NCBI GenBank assembly: GCA_038030265.1
Contig: CM075939.1
Location: 30,485,253-30,549,252 of the forward strand
Source of the DNA: Corythucha ciliata
Lineage: Eukaryota > Arthropoda > Insecta > Hemiptera > Tingidae
Length of the DNA: 64,000 nt
Direction: 5' to 3'
A program made the translations under genes and the position numbers. The notes under the pieces were generated by a model. The model was not told where the DNA came from, made no database searches, and saw nothing but the letters and a program-made list of their open reading frames with translations. Shown here piece by piece: positions 1-11,144 of the stretch (position 1 is the stretch's first letter; each line of letters opens with the position of its first letter).

Positions 1-1789
1 TAGGCATAGACAAAAACCAGACGCTAATTCATATGCCCCGAACTATTAAAATGAAGAATACGATGAGAAAAAATTAATAAGAATGGCAGTAGATGTACAT
101 TGCTTGCGGAAGAGGCGATGAGCAAAGAGCTCCACGTGTTACTATTGTTATTGATACAGTCCGATGATCAAAACAAGTCGACATTTGGGTGAAAATGAAC
201 GTCCATTATATTCCGAGAATTCCCGTCAAACCGTTCACGTAAATAGCAAATAACCTCCACACTTGCTCATCATAGAAATTATTTACGTCCTTTTGACAAC
301 AACCTACACGTATACCATATCTCTTGCATCACATCAGCGAGAAAGTTTTCACCCTAATTGAACTTCCAGGAGGTTTACGGCTATATTGATTATTTAAAGC
401 GAGGTTAAAAGAAGTTTTACGAGAGTTCCCTGTGCCAGGTGCACTTCCCCGCGCCTGTTATATCCGACCTCACGATACTTAAGGTTTTAAACCTCTGGGG
501 TAGTCAGGAGGATTTGAGAAAGACGTTACTAATGGAATTATAATTTTTAGTTCATTTTTCAAGGAATGTATCGTGCACGCCCTCGAAAAATCAAAGCACA
601 TTAATTTTTATTTACGTTGGACAAAAAATCGAAAAAGCAGGTTAATGATAATGAAGAAGTTTCACAGGTCGAGACTTTGGGGGAAAATGCATTTTTTTCT
701 TGTTGAAGTAGGCTAAAATAGAGCTTATAACGTTTTCCGTTCGTAAAAAACTCCATTCATTAATTTGCAATTGACGTTTGCAGTTACGGGCTGCTCCCCC
801 TGGCCCTCAGGACTCACCAACAAACTACTTCATCAATGCTGCTCCCCACTTTACCCCCCTGATGACGGCTCGGTTGCAATGATTTCCATTATCTTCAGTT
901 TATTTTATTGACCTAGGACACATTAGCTCCGTTCGCTTGTCAGTCCCGGACTACTCCGAGCAGCACGAGATTTTGTAACCTCACGGGTTATCATGTGGAA
1001 TAACAGGGAAAAAATGATAAAAGGTTAGTACTTTCAGTGCTGCTAGTGCAGGTCCGGACTACAAACGAACGGGGCTAATATAACACTCAACGGGTAAAAT
1101 AGAAAGATTTTTGAAATAAAAAAATCGTTAATTCAAGGAAAAATCACGTTGTAAATAGGTATGTATTTCTATAACGGTAACCCTTGAAATGGAAACTTCA
1201 GCGGCTTCTCGTTGGAGAGCCACGTTGTTCAAGTTTGGAGGGAAACCTTTCACTCACAGTTTCAATTCTTGAATTATTTTTCAACTATCAGTTAGTTGGG
1301 TTAGCTGATGTCATTCCTTTGTTTAGAACCTAATGTTTGTTGTGATTACACATTTATGTTTTCCTCTTCCCTGCCCATATTTTACGAATAATTCCCACAC
1401 CTTGAATTTTGTCTATTCTCTCCGGTAATATCAATCATCCACATCGTTGTTCCGACAATAAGCCCCGTCATCATAGAACGCTAGGTCGCCGTCGCTGGGA
1501 GCTTCACAGTAGGCATAGACAAAAACCAGACGCAGTACAACATTGCCTTCAAAACTTCCTTGTGTTCTGCCAATCATGTTACGTTTGGATACAAATTAGT
1601 ACTCGCTCTAGGTCATTCGACCTCTGTTCACGTTTTTAAATAGAATACATAATACGCAAAACTTGACGTGAGAAGATAAGAACGAACGAAGAGAACCTCC
1701 AACTTTAATCAAATATTATGAAACTGAAAAATTGGAGAATGGACTCTGGAAAAATCACACTTTTTTTTTGTTTAAATTATAAACCAGCT
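1..1789. other. No gene recognised; short direct repeat
   Basis: I see no convincing coding exon, RNA gene or complete mobile element here. The only structure noted is a 24-bp perfect direct repeat: the first 24 bases of the window (beginning TAGGCATAGACAAAAACC) recur at 1511-1534, after which the two copies diverge. The small ORF at 1409-1639 overlaps the second copy and has no recognisable domain. Confidence 0.4.
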
Positions 1790-1975
1790 TGACCTGAATG
1801 GGGAACTTGCATGAATCTCACATTGGGTAGAAAAGCATACCGATGATTTGACCCGTGAACTGAAGGATAACAACGGAAGTTGCAACCCGATTGGTGCGTT
1901 TTAAGAGTTTTAAAAAAGGTTCAAAGTTCTTCAGAAAGGGATGGATGGAGCGAGGGGGAAATTACGTAAATACTT
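1790..1975 (+). repeat. Dispersed repeat R1, uninterrupted copy
   Basis: This segment is closely matched by 56405-56720 (same strand, interrupted by a MITE) and by 48470-48615 (inverted, more diverged). Shared landmarks are GGGGAACTTGCATGAATCTC, AACTGAAGGATAACAAC, GTTGCAACCCGATTGGTGCG and a stretch ending near GGGATGGATGG. It has no reading frame of note. It acts as the related empty site for the MITE at 56493-56631. The full extent and class of the repeat are unknown. Confidence 0.75.
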
Positions 1976-2729
1976 ACTTGTGAAGCATTTGAGGGAACTC
2001 GAAAATTGTTTGTTTACAAATAACATGAAAAATTTGCCCCCCAGTAAACGCGTCTAACCCCCTCTTCCCCGCATCATCAATTTCAATAAATAAGTTTTGA
2101 CGTAATCGAACCCCCACTCAAAATTTTTAAAAATTCGCTAAAAAAGCATCCTTGGCTGATTTCAAAGTTTAATGTGACCAATAGACTTGTGAGAAAAATG
2201 TGCAAGTTCCCCATTCTGAAAAGCCCAGCCCGCGGTTGGACGGGTCTTTGGAGGCGAATTTGGTCAAGGCTGCTGGTCAATGGACCTGGAACTCTGAGGC
2301 GTCGATCCATCAATCCATGTGCAGTGATAAAAATGATTTGTTTTTTGACACGTTGTATGCTATATTTAGTCTCACTATAAAGCTATATATTATTGTTATT
2401 ATCACCTTATGATCACTCTCTCACTTCTGCCTTAGCCATGCCCAGTCCATGTCCCTACTTGGATTGTCCAATTCGGCTCCTTAATCAACTAACACCGTTA
2501 GCAAGGTTATTGCATTACCCGTCGCGTAAACTAACCCTCCCCATGTTTTGATTCCTGATGAGGACGGGGAAATTCCACCGTCGTAACTCGATAAAAGTAT
2601 CGTTTTTGTTTTGCTCTTCATAGTCGATTGATTCCTGAGCTTATATTAACTCTCCCCAGCTAAAATATGATTTTTCGGGCCGAAAAATCGCACTGATACC
2701 ACAACCCCCCTCCTTCAAGACAGACTCAA

Positions 2730-4193
2730 GTGACAATCCCCGGACGAGTTGAATATTGTAATCAGGCTAATCAAGGTCCATCAAAGGTTTACGATAATAT
2801 GACATTGCCTGCTCCAGAGGAGAAATGTTATGAGCCCAACTGCTCCAACTATTGTGTAAATGTGGTCCAAATTCAAGAGGAGGCGGTGTTGAAGAGGCTA
2901 CGGGCATTGAATCACAATAAAGGAGCGAGAGCTGATCAAATTCACCCGTTTATCTTGAAGGCTTGTAGTGAAATCCTCTACAAACCGTTAGCATATTTGT
3001 TCAACATCTCGTTATGGACAGGAATATTTCAAGGGGTGTTAAAGGAGGGTCTCGTCACACCGGTCCTTAAGACGGGAGAAAGAGCTGACGTGAGAAACTA
3101 CGAGCGAAGCTTTCAACCGTGTCAAAGATTTTTGAAGTGCTGGTATTGGATGAGATTGCTCCATTACTGAGATTGTCTACCATATCGAACAGCATGGGTT
3201 TACTGAACGAAGATCCACAGTCACGGAGTTAAATACTTTCAGCAATCATGTGACAGATGCTTTTAAAGAGGGTACTCAGGTAGATGTGATCAATACGGAT
3301 TTTGCAAAGGTGCTGCTCAAACTGGAGAATAATGGAATATGTGGAAAATTATTAGACTGGTTTGCGTCATATGTTGTGGGTCGTCGATTGGCAATCCAGA
3401 TAGGTTCATATCCGTCTCGCAGTATTATAACATGCCCTGTGGTGTACCCCAGGGCTCTCATTTGAGTCCTCCGGTTTTCAAGCTATGTATGAATGATATT
3501 GGGGCCTACCTCCATTCCACCAAAGTCCTGCTCTTCGCTGATGACCTGAAGATAATTTTGAAGTGAATTCGCTTGATGACTGTGAGACGCTTCAGAATGC
3601 TTTGATGGGCCTCGGGAATTGGTGTGCTGACAACGGTATGTGGAGGTGATTTCCAGGAGTGGGGCCAGGGCACTTAGCTTTGTGATTGGGCCCTTTAACG
3701 GTTTAGGTAGTCCGGCGGTTCTCCAGTTTCTGTATAAGACTTTGATGGGCACAATCTTGGAATACGCTTTACCAGTATGGTCTCCATATTTAACAACATA
3801 CATTGCAAAGCTGGGGCTGATACAAAGAAGATTCACCATGCACTTGATGTTTCGGACGAGACGCTTATTGTTGGCGGAGTTGGTGTTGGTCGAACACGGA
3901 ATGTTGCCTCGTTGGAGTGTAGGTGCCGAGTGAACGACGTCTACTTCCTGGTCAAAGTGGTACGTGAGCTTATTGATTGCTCTGAAATCGTCGGTAGGGT
4001 TCGGTTCAGCGTCCCGCAGGTGTCAACTCGAGCTCAGACCACATTCGATGTTCAGCTATACAGGACGAACTATTTGTTGAACTCATCCCTTCCGGGAATG
4101 ATGAGGCTAACAAATCAGATTAAGAAAGATATATTTAATGTACCTCTTAGGGACCTGAAAAAGCACCTTCAAGCGGCGATGAACCGAAGATAA
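2730..4193 (+). pseudogene. Broken non-LTR retrotransposon reverse transcriptase
   Basis: Remnant of a LINE-type (Jockey/CR1-like) ORF2, which in intact form copies element RNA into DNA at a nicked target. Seen in order: a pre-RT region with GARADQIHPFILKACSEIL (about 2925-2985), the fingers region up to GERADVRNY, then a frameshift near 3105 after which SKIFEVLVLDEIAPLL continues in another frame. EQHGFTERRSTVTELNTF (about 3185-3240) and VDVINTDFAK follow. The palm motifs GVPQGSHLSP and LLFADDLK (about 3430-3555) are in a third frame, followed by a thumb/C-terminal region to 4193. No endonuclease domain was seen upstream, so the copy is 5'-truncated. At least three frame changes make it non-functional. 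The clade assignment is uncertain. Confidence 0.85.
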
Positions 4194-4436
4194 GAGGACG
4201 CAGTTAACATATGAGTAATCCGTGCAAACGACAGTGACATGAATTCTGTGATACTTTGGTTTTGATCTGTCTTCCCCTCCTTTCTATATGGTTATTGTGG
4301 TTGTTACTTCCTTCTGTCGTCTTGTTTGGCTGCGTTTCCTTATGTGTGGATATTTTCTTGAATTGTTGTTACATTTATAAATTATAGGATACAATTTAGC
4401 ATAGATATGGACTAATCCGTCGAAATTCAGAGCCAC

Positions 4437-4888
4437 AGGAGAAGTTTCAATGAGGGAGTTTCACATTTTCCAAAAATATTTTTTTTCGATGAGGCCTATC
4501 AGTAAAGCTGGCATGTTTGAAATCCAGCCAAAACGAACACTTTCCGCAACGTAATATCCCTTGTATTCTCTGTCCTTTTCATGCCTCTAAATAGCTCATT
4601 TATTTATCCTCCAATATTTTATTAGCGGAGAGCTCTAGTAGAAAATAAGGCAAAGAAACACAACAAACCGCTCTTCGACAGCTGCATTACAGGTGATTTT
4701 TTTTCGAAAGGTGCATACGACACAAACATGCTACCTGGCGTGTTTGAAATGTCCTAAAACTTCAAAAATCGCGTACTTATTAACTGTTGGATTATTTTAT
4801 GAAAGGATCAAGAATTATGCTCTATTTTAGCATAAATAAACCTTAAAAAATAGATTTATGAATAAGTTCTGACCCATGAAACTTAAGA
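4437..4888 (-). repeat. Dispersed repeat R3, copy 1
   Basis: About 450 bp that reappears in inverted orientation at 21059-21560. Shared landmarks include GAGCTCTAGTAGAAAATAAG / its complement, AAACACAACAAACCGC, TGCTCTATTTTAGCATAAAT and TTCTGACCCATGAAACTT. Both copies are non-coding. The other copy lies inside the TIR element at 20735-23838, so this repeat is an independent mobile unit or a fragment of one. Confidence 0.8.
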
Positions 4889-4937
4889 GAATAACTTATT
4901 TTGACTCTTTTCTGTTTCCGTTGCCATGGTGGGGTGA

Positions 4938-5322
4938 GGTAACTTGGAAAACGTGGGGTAACTTTAGTAGTGAATGAATTTTGTCTACAAGTCGTTGTGG
5001 AGGGCTCAATTTTAAAGTTAGCCAACCCTAGCTGGTACCATCCTTTTTAAATCACATGTGTAGTGCTGTTCAATCGTTGAAAAACGTCACGTTTGCTAAC
5101 TTGGAATGCTAAACGCCTTTCTGAGTTCTCAGTGGTAACTACAGGCGTTTAGCATTCCAAGTTTGCAAACGTGACGTTTTTCGGCGATAGCAGCACTAAA
5201 GTAGTGATTTATGAAAGGTTGGTACCAGCTGGGGTTAGCTAACTTTAAAAGTGAGCCCTCCACAACGACTTGTAGACAAATTTCATTCACTAATAAAGTT
5301 ACCCCACGTGTTCTAAGTTACC
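4938..5322. repeat. Foldback (hairpin) element, ~385 bp
   Basis: Two arms of roughly 170 bp in inverted orientation flank a centre near 5115-5135. The inner arms read AACTTGGAATGCTAAACGCC and its complement GGCGTTTAGCATTCCAAGTT. Outer matches include TACAAGTCGTTGTGGAGGGC against its complement at about 5257-5276, and GGGGTAACTTTAGTAGTGAA against TTCACTAATAAAGTTACCCC. No coding capacity is seen. It is probably a non-autonomous foldback MITE; no target duplication was resolved. Confidence 0.8.
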
Positions 5323-5382
5323 CCACGTGTTCTAAGTTACCCCACTTTACGGTAATCCTTATCTTGTCACTGTTTCAATATT

Positions 5383-5383
5383 A

Positions 5384-5429
<46 letters not shown>

Positions 5430-5430
5430 C
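5383..5430. repeat. (ATT)n microsatellite
   Basis: An uninterrupted run of ATT/TTA triplets, about 16 units, directly after the foldback element. Confidence 0.95.
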
Positions 5431-6414
5431 AGCATGAATAAAATGGGCTTGTCCCGTAAAAGGAGGGGGAAAAAAAGTGAAGGTTCACTCGCGTCTGAGA
5501 TGACGCCATTTGACCTCATTTTGCCTATGCTCGTTGTCAAAAACCACATTTAACGCATGTGGAGGTCTGCCACAAGTTTTCCCGTGTAGAGGTACAGTAC
5601 AGAAAGAACGTAAAAGTAATAATCGGTCGTCTTCTTTACGTTCCAAAACAAATCGGAGTCGCCGGGCTTCAATAATTAATCGACGTTTAGAACATTGCCC
5701 CCTTCCTCGCCGATAAAATCAATAACACTCGCAAACGCTGCTAATCTACGTTGCACAGTGCCTCCCCTATATGAATTGAATAAATTAATAAAACCCATTA
5801 TTGAGAATTACACAGCATTTCGAATCAAGTGAGAAATTTCTGGACAAAAAAAACAAAAAACAACTGTTGGAATCAGCATTTCATTATTTACATAAAATAA
5901 TTATGTATGTATATTATGAATGAAATTAGAACAAAACTTAAACTGTCCAGACCTATTTTACTTGATGTGACCGATTTCAAACGTATTGTGAGCCAACCTT
6001 TTCCTGAATGACTACCAGCAAGTTGTATTGGATACCTCTGAGGCATTATGAGGGACCTGCACTGATGATTCCTTAGCCCCCTCTTCTCGCCATCGTCGAA
6101 AACGTGAATATTCGTCCCCAAAATAATTTCGAAACCCCCTTGAACTTTTTCGTTGCAACTTCTTCCCTCGAATTATTTAAAAATTGAAGCTTAAGGTGCA
6201 TAATGCAAAATTTCCTGGAGATTGAAACGAGACCTTAAAATGCAGGTTGGTGCAGAATTGAGACGGAAAATTGATGCCAGGTTTTTATACGTCAAAAACG
6301 GAAAATACGCAATAACTGCCGACTATTGGAACATGTTATACAAATTACTCACGTTTACGAAAATTGTATACCTACCTTCTGGCTCTTTCTGAGACGGTGA
6401 CAAGACATTTTTTC
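5431..6414. other. No gene recognised
   Basis: Nothing supportable. A 68-codon plus-strand frame at 5510-5716, rich in Arg and Ser, has no family match that I recognise and no flanking splice sites that I trust. Confidence 0.3.
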
Positions 6415-6949
6415 TTAACCCTGCTGGTCTGTTTTGGTGTTCGTTTGGTGCTACACATGTACCGTTCGGGTCATAGTGACCCGACCGCGTAGCAGGGTGG
6501 ATGAAAGTGATGCATTTCACTTGAAATTGTATTTTCAGGTATTAAACTGAGTTGTCAGATTTCATCAAGTTTAATTTGTAATGCAAATTAGAAACGAAAA
6601 ATTCCTGGGGGAAGTCAGGATTGAGCATGCTGTAGAAAACGTTCAGGCAGTTACATGAGGTTTCTTTTCGAGCCCGAACACGAAAATAAATCCGCAAAAA
6701 CACTCTACGCGCGTTGTAATAACCATGAAATAAAGTGTAGAATCCAGGAAAAATGCATTATGTAATAAAAAAAAATTAAAAAATGCTCCGTGTTATGTGG
6801 CCCGGGTCACTATGACCCGAACGTACTGGATGTAACTTTTTTATTACGGAGGGAGGGAATAGGCTAAAAAAAAAAAAGGCAAATCGCATTATGTCCTTTT
6901 TCCAATCGCGTTTAGGGTCATATTGAACCGAACAGTACAGCAGGGTTAA
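6415..6949. mobile_element. piggyBac-like MITE with TTAA duplication
   Basis: A non-autonomous element (6419-6945, 527 bp) flanked by TTAA at 6415-6418 and 6946-6949. It begins CCCTGCTG and ends CAGCAGGG, the pattern (TTAA plus termini starting CCC) expected of piggyBac-type elements. Subterminal palindromes GGGTCATAGTGACCC (about 6469) and GGGTCACTATGACCC (about 6806), plus a degraded third near 6914, are probable transposase-binding repeats. No transposase frame is present, so it would need a partner in trans. Confidence 0.8.
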
Positions 6950-8497
6950 ATGTAGAAGACTTTTAGCATTTTTCAGTTAAACGGCTGCAAAATGTTTCCA
7001 TAAATATATTTCCAAGAATTTTAAAGAACATTTTTAAGACAATTTTAAAGAATTTTTAGAAATCATGAGAATTTCTAGAATTGAGTCGATTTTTCATGCA
7101 TAGGTGAACTTTTCCATCTACGTATTTTGGAATCCACAAAACTTCCTTATTCTGCCGCTTATATTTCTTGTTCTTCCTCCCCATTCTCAAATGGTGCCTC
7201 CTCATCTCGCAACTCACCCCCACACTTTCTTTACGTACGTCTATTTTTTATTTTTTTAAAATTCTGTCACTAGAGTCGCCCCTTAAGCTGTTTCACTCCC
7301 TCCTCCTCCCAAAGCTTCGTTAAAATAAACTTATTTACCCAACCAATTTCTCATGCCGTGACACGATTTGTCGCAAGAGCTTCTCTCCCAAACTCGTAGC
7401 AAAACCCAATACTTCCCCTCTCATTTGTCTCGGGAGACCAGTAGGTTGGGAAGACACTTTTCTCTTCCGCTCTCCTTCCTGCAAACATCACTCAGACGTT
7501 CCTGAACTTGGTTGTACAAGGCACACCTGTCCTTTAACTCGGGGATGACGTAATTGGCGTTTACTTCTCCTGTGCTCGAAAACTATCCTGCGCTGTAACA
7601 CATTAATAGAGGAAGTAAGGATCGTGGCCGGCCGCAGTGCACCAGTTTCTCCATTAGATGAGTTCCCTTGGTAAAATATAAACGAAGGGCGTTGGGGATT
7701 GCTGAAACCCCTCGGGATATTCGAAATCTTCAGTAATTACTATGAACAAAATAAAAAATAAAAGTAATAATAAGGAAGAACGGGTTTAAACGAGTTTAAT
7801 GGATATTTGATTGATCGAGTGAATCAGTACACCCCTACGCTTACATTTTCCAATGTTTTCAGACTCAAAATAATTTTTCCGCCTGAGCCGTCCGATTTGT
7901 TTCAAATCTGATTACCTTGGCGTCGGGTTGATCAGCGAACACAAATTGACAGGTGTTTAGAGGCAGTCACCCATTTACAATCAAGCAGCCTTAATTTCAA
8001 AGGGAAGCAACGTTCCTTACTCTCATTAGGATTCCCCTTACATCTAACCAATCGATTAGGATGATTGGAAATATAATTTGGAACAAATCCTACGTGTTAG
8101 GTATCCATCATAACGAAAATATTATTCAAGCACGTTGGCAGGTCGTCGTGGACAAAACTAACAGACACAAAGCGATAGTTGTTTTTTACAACAAGAATGT
8201 GATATACCTTATTAAGCTTAAATATGTGAGGTTTCGTGAGTTTCCTACTTTAGAGAGAAACATGAAGTCAAGAATACTATAAATGTGCTGTCATTGGTAT
8301 AGAAGTTGTATGGTATTTCAACTTCAAGATTACTTAATACGCGCTGTGGTAAGCAAGCTCGGGAGTAGCGGATGATTAACGAGTTTCAGTATCCAGATCA
8401 TTGGGGGGGGGGGGTCCCAAAATGTTACTTCAACCAAGTTTGAAACAGGGATATATCACTGACAGATGTGGTTTTGTGGGACAGTAAGGTGGTGAAC
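6950..8497. other. No gene recognised
   Basis: AT-rich sequence with scattered short frames and no domain, splice-supported exon or repeat structure that I can defend. An 11-12-base G run starts near 8402. Confidence 0.35.
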
Positions 8498-8628
8498 ATA
8501 CTAGAGCAATACGATATCGTTTCGATATCGCCGACGCAAATAAACAGCGTCTGTGACAAATAGAAACAACTGGAAATGTGTCAGAGTGATGTAGAAACGA
8601 TATCGTATCGCCGCAGTATGAACGCGGC
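8498..8628. repeat. Short hairpin repeat
   Basis: The arms CAATACGATATCGTTTC (about 8505) and GAAACGATATCGTATCG (about 8594) are inverted copies. Outer matches GAACATACT and AGTATGAAC flank a loop of about 70 bp. It is probably a small hairpin MITE; no target duplication was identified. Confidence 0.6.
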
Positions 8629-9549
8629 CTAATAGTAAATAAATTACACATCGGTCTACAGATTTCTCCCACTACTCCTCCTCCTCGGTATTCTGATAGC
8701 AACAAGAATTGAAGGAAAAAAATTGAATTCATACCTGTTAGTCCGAAGACAGCAAACAAAGTGGGGTGTGCTGGAAAAAATTCCGAAGTTATCGGAACTT
8801 TTACATGTTGTTTGGGGATGCTGTGGGATAACTCTGTCGAGATTTCCAACTCGAGAACCATGCGCTAATTTGGGGAAGGCCGAAAAACCTCTGAATTTTA
8901 TAGGGTTCTTTCACTCATAACGTATAAACTAAGTAGTCCAGTAAACGAGTGTTCAAAAAGGTGGTCTATAGAGGGAATGAGCGAAAGCAGATTGACTCCG
9001 GAACCATGTTTGGACTAGTTTGGAGGTAAACATACTAGAAGTCCCCACCCCTAGGAGGTGAGCCCGAGCACAAAGAAGGTACCATTGTTCGGATTTTCAC
9101 TGATATCTATAAAATAGAGCATCGTAGGCAAAACTTTTGTGATAACCAATTAAATCTGACATAAATATCAAACACATTTTTCATATGCATGTTTCACTAA
9201 TTCCTAACCATTCTCGAAATACATGCCCCGCAAAAGTAAAAATGTCCGAAAAAAATATTTTTATTCCACGTTTTCCGTTGAACATTATTTTATATCGTCT
9301 AAACTGTTTATCCTAGGAGAAAGCCCTCAGGAAGGAAGTTTTAGAGGATTTAATTATCTTTGGAAATTGTAAATACATAAACAAATATATATTGAACAGG
9401 TCAAAAGTTACACGAGTTTTAAAAATGTTGGCCAATTTCAACTTTTTTGGTTGAACTGTTGTGAAACTTCATGAAAAATAATAATAATAATTTATTTTCA
9501 ACTTCACAATAAAACCATAACAATATATGTAGAAGATAAGTCAGGTCAA

Positions 9550-10530
9550 AGAATTATTATTTTGATTTTGAGTCGAAAAACTCGTTCAAAGTTCAACCTC
9601 AAACTCGTTCAAACGAGTGCTCCAATAAAAATGATTTTAGGGCTTTCTTGTAGCCAAAAAAGGTACTTCTCATCTTCACTGCCATCGGGAGATGATTAAA
9701 AATTTTGAGGCCGGCGCACCAAAGTGATTCAGCGAAGAACCGATGCCGGGAATTGTGCGCAATGATTCCGCCATTCGACATGAGCGATGATGGACATGAG
9801 CGTTTGTAGGGAAAAGCTGTTGATTCCGCTTTATGTACAATGACACGTGGTAAATGAGCAGACTAGCGAGTGTAAGAACTCCTAGATGTCGGAAAAGATT
9901 TCTACAGTTTACCCTTGTGGAGCTTGACATTAATATTTTAACAGCCCTCTTTTGTTTTACGAACAGTCTCTTCACCGCAGGTGAGAATCCCCAAAAAACA
10001 ATGCCGTAACGTAACAGAGACTCAAATTTACTTAGATAAACCAACCTTAGAACATCTGCAGATACTAGGTTTCTTAAACTCCTGAGCAAGTAGGTTGCTG
10101 CTCCAAGCTTTGCAGCTACTTCAGATATGTGGTCATTCCATTTAAGGTCGTTAGATATTCGCAGCCCAAGAATCTTCAAGTTATCCATAAGTGGAACTGG
10201 CAATCCAAGCGGGCGAAAAGCCATTGCTACCGTCTTATCCATATTTATTTTGATTCTATTTTGTTTCGACCAATTTTCTATGGTGTCAATTTTGCACCAC
10301 TAGCACAGTCTTCAGGTCTCTCTTCTGTGTGCAATGAGCAAATGTCGTCAGCATACATGATGACGGTCGCATCCTGCGTGCTACTCTGATAATGTCGTTT
10401 ATATAAACGAGAAATAGCAGAGGACCAAGCTTGGATCCTGGCAGAACACCATTATTGTTAATTCTAGGGGACGAGAGCACCTGACCATCTCCCCCCGCAG
10501 GACACGAAACACTCACCACTTGCCGTCTGT
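9550..10530 (-). pseudogene. Broken non-LTR reverse transcriptase (3' half)
   Basis: The minus strand encodes the palm-to-C-terminus part of a LINE-type polymerase. From the 5' end: LPGSKLGPLLFLVYINDI (a decayed PQGS motif), then degraded sequence where the catalytic ADD box would be. After a frame change near 10240 come DNLKILGLRISNDLKWNDHI (about 10180), LLRYGIVFWG (about 10000) and KQKRAVKILM, all typical of the thumb/C-terminal region. A second frameshift near 9780 precedes FAESLWCAGLKIFNHLP and GYKKALKSFLLEHSF. The 3' end runs into an ATT-rich tail near 9480, as expected for a LINE 3' end. It lies between the arms of the 8973-12373 inverted repeat and is non-functional. Confidence 0.85.
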
Positions 10531-10841
10531 CAGATAGGTATACATTTTCTCAATAGGCAAGTTAAGAGACAGGTATGGAAAGGAAAACACCTGTAGTGTG
10601 AATGCACACTGCTTTATCAGCTTAGGAATATGGGAAACCGGTGCTTTTTAAGCTGGTACGTTGCAAACAAGTTGGATACCTCCTCAAAACCCATCGTCTC
10701 TAACGCTTCCTAAAGTCTGCTTCGATCATAAAACCTGGCATTTCATCCCTTCTACTAACCGAGGGAGTCACCCAGAAGCTTAGTTTCCGGGTTCCCGGCC
10801 TCAAATTTCGTTGGGAAATGTATTGAGCCCTAAAACTGGGG

Positions 10842-11144
10842 ATGGGATCAGAACAGCAACAACCACCTTGTTCCCATTCAAACCAAGCAACCTGCTCCAC
10901 TGCTCCGGTATACTATACCCTCAATCTTATATCATATCATTCGTCGGTGTATTACCGACCGCAGCAGTGGAAAAGCAGAAAGGATCGATGGCATGCTTCA
11001 ACATCTGCGAAGCTGCTACGGGAGCTGCGTCAACAGGAGCCACTTGACGATCAGGAAAAGGGCGATGATAATTTTGATGACACGGATACAGTTTTAGTGT
11101 CATCGCCTCAAGAGAGTAGTGACCTGGTCGAACAACGGGTTTAA
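10842..11144 (+). other. Open frame of unknown status (possible exon)
   Basis: A 100-codon frame ending in TAA at 11142-11144. Its last 59 codons, after a possible splice acceptor (CCGACCGCAG, exon from 10965), have a coding-like composition: basic at first (SRKDRWH, then LLRELRQQE) and then acidic (DDQEKGDDNFDDTDT). I do not recognise a family. It sits inside the interior of a long inverted repeat, so it could be a captured exon, an unknown transposon frame or chance. Confidence 0.2.

Noticed and set aside
2083..2412. Overlapping short frames on both strands
   Set aside because: Mutually overlapping, low complexity and without features; consistent with chance.
2521..2600. Third hammerhead candidate (CTGATGA then GGGGAAATTCC)
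   Set aside because: Stem II cannot pair and no stem I or III is formed; core string alone is expected by chance.
5510..5716. 68-codon Arg/Ser-rich frame
   Set aside because: No domain, no reliable splice sites and no repeat or conservation evidence; composition alone is not enough.
8401..8413. G homopolymer (and the C run near 59251-59263)
   Set aside because: Simple homopolymers, possibly assembly-sensitive; no quadruplex pattern with separated runs.
10286..10389. Plus-strand frames overlapping the minus-strand reverse transcriptase
   Set aside because: Shadows of the retrotransposon coding sequence on the opposite strand.
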